The position numbers were made by a program, and so were the translations under genes. This document shows positions 5,856 to 8,392 of a DNA stretch of 8,392 nt, in pieces (position 1 is the stretch's first letter; each line of letters begins with the position of its first letter). Origin of the DNA: an uncultured Altererythrobacter sp. (GTDB lineage: Bacteria > Pseudomonadota > Alphaproteobacteria > Sphingomonadales > Sphingomonadaceae); assembly GCA_946885545.1 (NCBI GenBank), contig CAMPGP010000078.1:1-8392 (forward strand), given 5' to 3'. Under the pieces are notes generated by a model. The model did no database searches. It saw nothing but the letters and a program-made list of their open reading frames with translations, and was not told the origin of the DNA.

Positions 5856-6083
5856 TCAATAAGTCGAGGGCGGGTCGCTCGCGGGGAAGCTCTCGTCGCT
5901 CGCTTCGTCGGTCTTGCTCCATTCGCGCTTGGGCTTGTCGCGCATCGATTCGGGCCCGGCATCGCGCACGTCCTTGCCGCCCTGGTTGCCCGCGAACGCC
6001 GCGCGGTCGCCCTTGTGGCTCTCGTAGTACTTGTAGCCCACGTATCCCAGCGCACTCAGCGCCGCCAGTTTCAACAATGCCAT
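5856..6083 (-). CDS. Small membrane-anchored protein with SFPASDPPS tail
   Basis: A 75-residue protein of unknown function. Residues 2-19 (ALLKLAALSALGYVGYKY) are a likely N-terminal membrane helix. It is followed by a hydrophilic, probably disordered charged region. The end, DEASDESFPASDPPSTY, holds a short motif (E-SFPASDP-P/A-S/W) that I recall at the tails of many otherwise unrelated small proteobacterial proteins; its role is unknown to me. The ATG at 6083 is supported by a good Shine-Dalgarno AAAGGAA six bases upstream. It lies 64 bases after murA on the same strand, but a separate promoter resembling the EcfG stress-sigma-factor type sits in that gap. I infer a membrane-associated stress-response protein; the function is not established. 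Confidence 0.85.
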   Translation of the reverse strand: MALLKLAALSALGYVGYKYYESHKGDRAAFAGNQGGKDVRDAGPESMRDKPKREWSKTDEASDESFPASDPPSTY

Positions 6084-6110
6084 GATCGGTTCCTTTCGCT
6101 TTGCCCGATC

Positions 6111-6135
6111 AACGTCGCGCGCGGCCGAAAGGTCC
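6111..6135 (-). promoter_or_regulatory. Candidate EcfG-type general stress promoter
   Basis: On the minus strand GGACC (6135-6131), 16 bases, then CGTT (6114-6111). The alphaproteobacterial EcfG consensus is GGAAC-N16/17-CGTT, so there is one mismatch, in a normally strongly conserved base. The position is ideal: a start near 6104 would give a leader of about 20 bases including the Shine-Dalgarno at 6090-6096. Confidence 0.4.
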
Positions 6136-6147
6136 ATGCGATCTATG

Positions 6148-7431
6148 TTATTCGTCGCCCACGCGTTCGATCTGCGCGCCGACCAGCGCGAGCTTCTCCT
6201 CCAGCCGCTCGTAGCCGCGGTCGAGATGGTAGAGGCGGCGCACCTCCGTCTCCCCCTCGGCCGCGAGCCCGGCAATGACGAGGCTCATCGAGGCGCGCAG
6301 GTCGGTCGCCATCACTTCGGCGCCGGTGAGCGTCTCGACCCCGTGGACGATCGCGGTGCGGCCCGAAGTCTCGATGTGCGCGCCCATGCGGCTCAGTTCG
6401 GGCACGTGCATGTAGCGGTTCTCGAAGATCGTCTCGGTCAGCACGCTGGTGCCCTCGGCGCGGGTGAGGAGCGCCATGAGCTGCGCCTGCATGTCGGTCG
6501 CGAGACCGGGGTAGGGCGCGGTGGTGAGGTTGGTCGCCTTGAGCTTGCCGTTCGCCGCGACGCGCACACCCTTGCCTTCCGGCTCGACCTCGACCCCGAT
6601 GTTGCGCAACGCGTGGAGCGTGGCCGACATCTCCTCCGCCTTGGCCCCGGCGAGCAGGACCTCGCCCCCGGTGATCGCCGCCGCGCAGGCGTAACTGCCC
6701 GCCTCGATCCGGTCGGCCATCACGCGGTAGGTCGCGCCGTGCAGACGCTTCACCCCGTGGACGGTGATGTCCGAGGTGCCGATGCCCTCGATCTCCGCGC
6801 CCATCGCCACCAGCAGGTTGCACAAGTCGACGATCTCGGGCTCGCGCGCGGCATTGAACAGGCGGCAAGTGCCATTGGCGAGCACCGCGGCCATCAGCGC
6901 GTTCTCGGTCGCGCCGACCGACACCACCGGGAAATCGAACTCGCCGCCGGGCAAGCCGCCGTCGGGCGCATGCGCGCGGACGTAGCCCTGCGCGAGCTCA
7001 ATCTCCGCTCCGAAGGCCTCCATCGCCTTGAGGTGCAGGTCGATCGGGCGATTGCCGATCGCGCAGCCACCGGGGAGCGAGACGGTCGCCTCACCCATGC
7101 GCGCGAGCATCGGCCCGAGCACGAGGATCGAGGCGCGCATCTTGCGCACCAGCTCGTAAGGCGCGACCGTGCTGGTGATCCGCGGCGCTTCCAGCGTCAT
7201 CACCCGCCCGAAATCCTCCGGCCGCGTGCCTTGGATCGAGGTCGTGATCCCGAACTGGTTCATCAGGTGCTGGAACCCGTCGATGTCCGCCAGCCGCGGC
7301 AGGTTGCGCAGCGTCAGCGGCTCTTCGGTCAGGAGCGCGCAGGGAATCAGCGTGAGCGCGGCGTTCTTCGCGCCCGAAATCGGAATCGTGCCGGAAAGGC
7401 GCTTGCCGCCTTGGATGATGATCTTGTCCAT
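6148..7431 (-). CDS. murA: UDP-N-acetylglucosamine 1-carboxyvinyltransferase
   Basis: A 427-residue cytoplasmic enzyme that transfers enolpyruvate from phosphoenolpyruvate to UDP-GlcNAc, the first committed step of peptidoglycan synthesis. It aligns by eye with E. coli MurA over its full length. Landmarks are SGAKNAAL with Lys22 and Asn23, the catalytic loop [10 protein letters not shown] with Cys123 (E. coli Cys115), ATDMQAQ with Asp313 (E. coli Asp305), [16 protein letters not shown], and ATDLRAS with Arg379 (E. coli Arg397). The active-site Cys is present, so fosfomycin sensitivity is expected at the target; natural Asp-substituted resistant forms exist elsewhere. The ATG at 7431 is chosen because [14 protein letters not shown] is the family's usual N-terminus; longer in-frame starts add unrelated residues. 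No Shine-Dalgarno is seen. It is divergent from galU. Confidence 0.98.
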   Translation of the reverse strand: MDKIIIQGGKRLSGTIPISGAKNAALTLIPCALLTEEPLTLRNLPRLADIDGFQHLMNQFGITTSIQGTRPEDFGRVMTLEAPRITSTVAPYELVRKMRASILVLGPMLARMGEATVSLPGGCAIGNRPIDLHLKAMEAFGAEIELAQGYVRAHAPDGGLPGGEFDFPVVSVGATENALMAAVLANGTCRLFNAAREPEIVDLCNLLVAMGAEIEGIGTSDITVHGVKRLHGATYRVMADRIEAGSYACAAAITGGEVLLAGAKAEEMSATLHALRNIGVEVEPEGKGVRVAANGKLKATNLTTAPYPGLATDMQAQLMALLTRAEGTSVLTETIFENRYMHVPELSRMGAHIETSGRTAIVHGVETLTGAEVMATDLRASMSLVIAGLAAEGETEVRRLYHLDRGYERLEEKLALVGAQIERVGDE

Positions 7432-7438
7432 GGTTGCG

Positions 7439-7466
7439 GCTTTAGCGCGCCACCGGCAGCGCACAA
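7439..7466 (-). promoter_or_regulatory. Possible murA promoter
   Basis: On the minus strand TTGTGC (7466-7461), 16 bases, TAAAGC (7444-7439). Seven bases separate the -10 from the murA ATG, so transcription would begin at or just before the start codon. That fits the lack of a Shine-Dalgarno. The match is modest and the call tentative. Confidence 0.3.
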
Positions 7467-7485
7467 GGACTGGTGTGTCATGCCC

Positions 7486-7497
7486 CGCACCGGTGCG
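7486..7497. repeat. 12-base perfect palindrome CGCACCGGTGCG
   Basis: The perfect palindrome CGCACCGGTGCG lies in the 119-base spacer between divergent murA and galU, about 55 bases from each start codon. It is placed like an operator serving both genes. GC-rich palindromes occur by chance more often in GC-rich DNA, so binding is not shown. Confidence 0.45.
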
Positions 7498-7515
7498 CGT
7501 AAAACATTCGTCTAG

Positions 7516-7521
7516 TTGACG
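7516..7521 (+). promoter_or_regulatory. Possible -35 element of galU
   Basis: TTGACG is a near-perfect -35 hexamer located 30 bases before the galU ATG. At 17 bases spacing the -10 position reads GAACCA, a poor match, so the promoter is uncertain. If used, the message would start at the ATG. Confidence 0.25.
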
Positions 7522-7550
7522 CCCCATGCCGCGCCTGCGAACCACGCCCG

Positions 7551-8392
7551 ATGACCACCCGCAAACCGATCCGCAAAGCCGTGTTCCCCGTCGCGGGCCT
7601 CGGCACCCGCTTCCTGCCTGCGACCAAGGCGATTCCCAAGGAACTGCTGCCGATCGTCGATCGCCCTTTGATCCAGTACGCGGTGGACGAGGCGCGCGAG
7701 GCGGGGATCGAGCAGATGATCTTCGTCACTGGCCGCGGCAAGACCGCGATCGTCGAGCATTTCGACGTCGCCTACGAACTCGAAGCCACCATGAGCGAGC
7801 GCGGCAAGAACCTCGACGTGCTCGAGCCGACGCGCTTCACCCCCGGCGACATCATCACCGTGCGCCAGCAGGTGCCGCTCGGCCTCGGCCATGCGATCTG
7901 GTGCGCGCGTGCGATCGTGGGGGACGAGCCCTTCGCCATCTTCCTGCCCGACGAACTGATGGTAGCGCAGAAGGGCGGAGCCGGCTGCATGAAGCAGATG
8001 GTCGAGGCCTACGAAGAGGTCGGCGGCAACCTCATCTCCGTGCTCGAGGTCCCGCGCGAGGAGGTCTCGAGCTACGGCGTGATCGATCCGGGCAAGGAAA
8101 GCGGTGCGCTGACCGAAGTGCGCGGCCTGGTCGAGAAGCCGCCGGTCGATCAGGCGCCCTCGAACAAGATCATCTCCGGCCGCTACATCCTCCAGCCCGA
8201 AGTCATGCGCACGCTGGAAGACCAGGGCAAGGGCGCAGGCGGCGAGATCCAGCTCACCGACGCAATGGCCCGCATGATCGGCACCCAGCCGTTCCACGCC
8301 GTCACCTTCGCCGGCCGCCGCTTCGACTGCGGCAGCAAATTGGGCTTCGTCGAAGCCACCCTGGCGCTGGCACTCGAACGCGAGGACATGGG
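7551..8392 (+). CDS. galU: UTP-glucose-1-phosphate uridylyltransferase (3' end beyond the window)
   Basis: A nucleotidyltransferase that makes UDP-glucose from UTP and glucose-1-phosphate, feeding lipopolysaccharide, exopolysaccharide and glycolipid synthesis. The first 280 residues are present; family length is about 290-300, so little is missing. Landmarks are the nucleotide-binding signature [17 protein letters not shown] (15-31), [12 protein letters not shown] (37-48), GLGHAIWCA (111-119), FLPDELM (131-137), [13 protein letters not shown] (193-205) with the sugar-phosphate-binding Lys196, GGEIQLTDA (230-238) and DCGSKLG (259-265). All match E. coli GalU by eye. The ATG at 7551 is the only start: the frame upstream has no ATG/GTG/TTG before a stop at 7500. 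No Shine-Dalgarno is seen, so translation may be leaderless. Confidence 0.97.
   Translation, partial: MTTRKPIRKAVFPVAGLGTRFLPATKAIPKELLPIVDRPLIQYAVDEAREAGIEQMIFVTGRGKTAIVEHFDVAYELEATMSERGKNLDVLEPTRFTPGDIITVRQQVPLGLGHAIWCARAIVGDEPFAIFLPDELMVAQKGGAGCMKQMVEAYEEVGGNLISVLEVPREEVSSYGVIDPGKESGALTEVRGLVEKPPVDQAPSNKIISGRYILQPEVMRTLEDQGKGAGGEIQLTDAMARMIGTQPFHAVTFAGRRFDCGSKLGFVEATLALALEREDM

Noticed and set aside
6082..7515. Long plus-strand frame opposite murA
   Set aside because: Antisense shadow; MurA is complete and motif-verified on the minus strand.

Overview
The window is GC-rich, densely coded bacterial chromosome. Protein signatures point to an alphaproteobacterium of the order Sphingomonadales, most likely the Erythrobacter/Sphingomonas group. 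The clues are a DUF3576 lipoprotein directly upstream of leuS, an RHH_4-type ribbon-helix-helix protein, an outer-membrane-type protein ending in VGTQFRF that I recall from sphingomonads, and a small protein ending in a SFPASDPPS tail. The assignment comes from remembered family resemblance, not from a search. The content is mostly ordinary housekeeping. I see no transposase, phage gene, CRISPR array, rRNA or tRNA.

Layout. (1) 1-2884, minus strand: a DUF3576 lipoprotein followed by leuS, probably one transcription unit; leuS runs off the left edge. (2) 2885-3216: a 332-base divergent intergenic region unusually rich in short repeats. It holds a 12-base direct repeat spaced exactly 42 bases, two inverted repeats and one DnaA-box-like 9-mer. 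(3) 3217-3984, plus strand: an uncharacterised exported protein with a C-terminal outer-membrane beta signature, closed by a strong intrinsic terminator at 4011-4035. (4) 4107-5798, plus strand: phaB (acetoacetyl-CoA reductase), a prolyl-4-hydroxylase-type 2OG-Fe(II) dioxygenase, and a 76-residue RHH protein that seems to have its own promoter and may be translated from a leaderless message. (5) 5856-7431, minus strand: murA, then a 75-residue membrane-anchored small protein preceded by a near match to the EcfG general-stress promoter. (6) 7551 to the right edge, plus strand: galU, divergent from murA.

How the genes fit together. MurA (first committed step of peptidoglycan synthesis) and GalU (UDP-glucose supply) are divergent cell-envelope genes sharing a 119-base spacer with a 12-base perfect palindrome. 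LeuS serves translation. PhaB makes (R)-3-hydroxybutyryl-CoA for polyhydroxyalkanoate, but its usual partners PhaA and PhaC are not in the window. The genes without assigned function are the exported protein, the DUF3576 lipoprotein and the 75-residue small protein. I found no convincing new multi-gene system. The best leads are the repeat-rich 2985-3216 region and the three proteins of unknown function.
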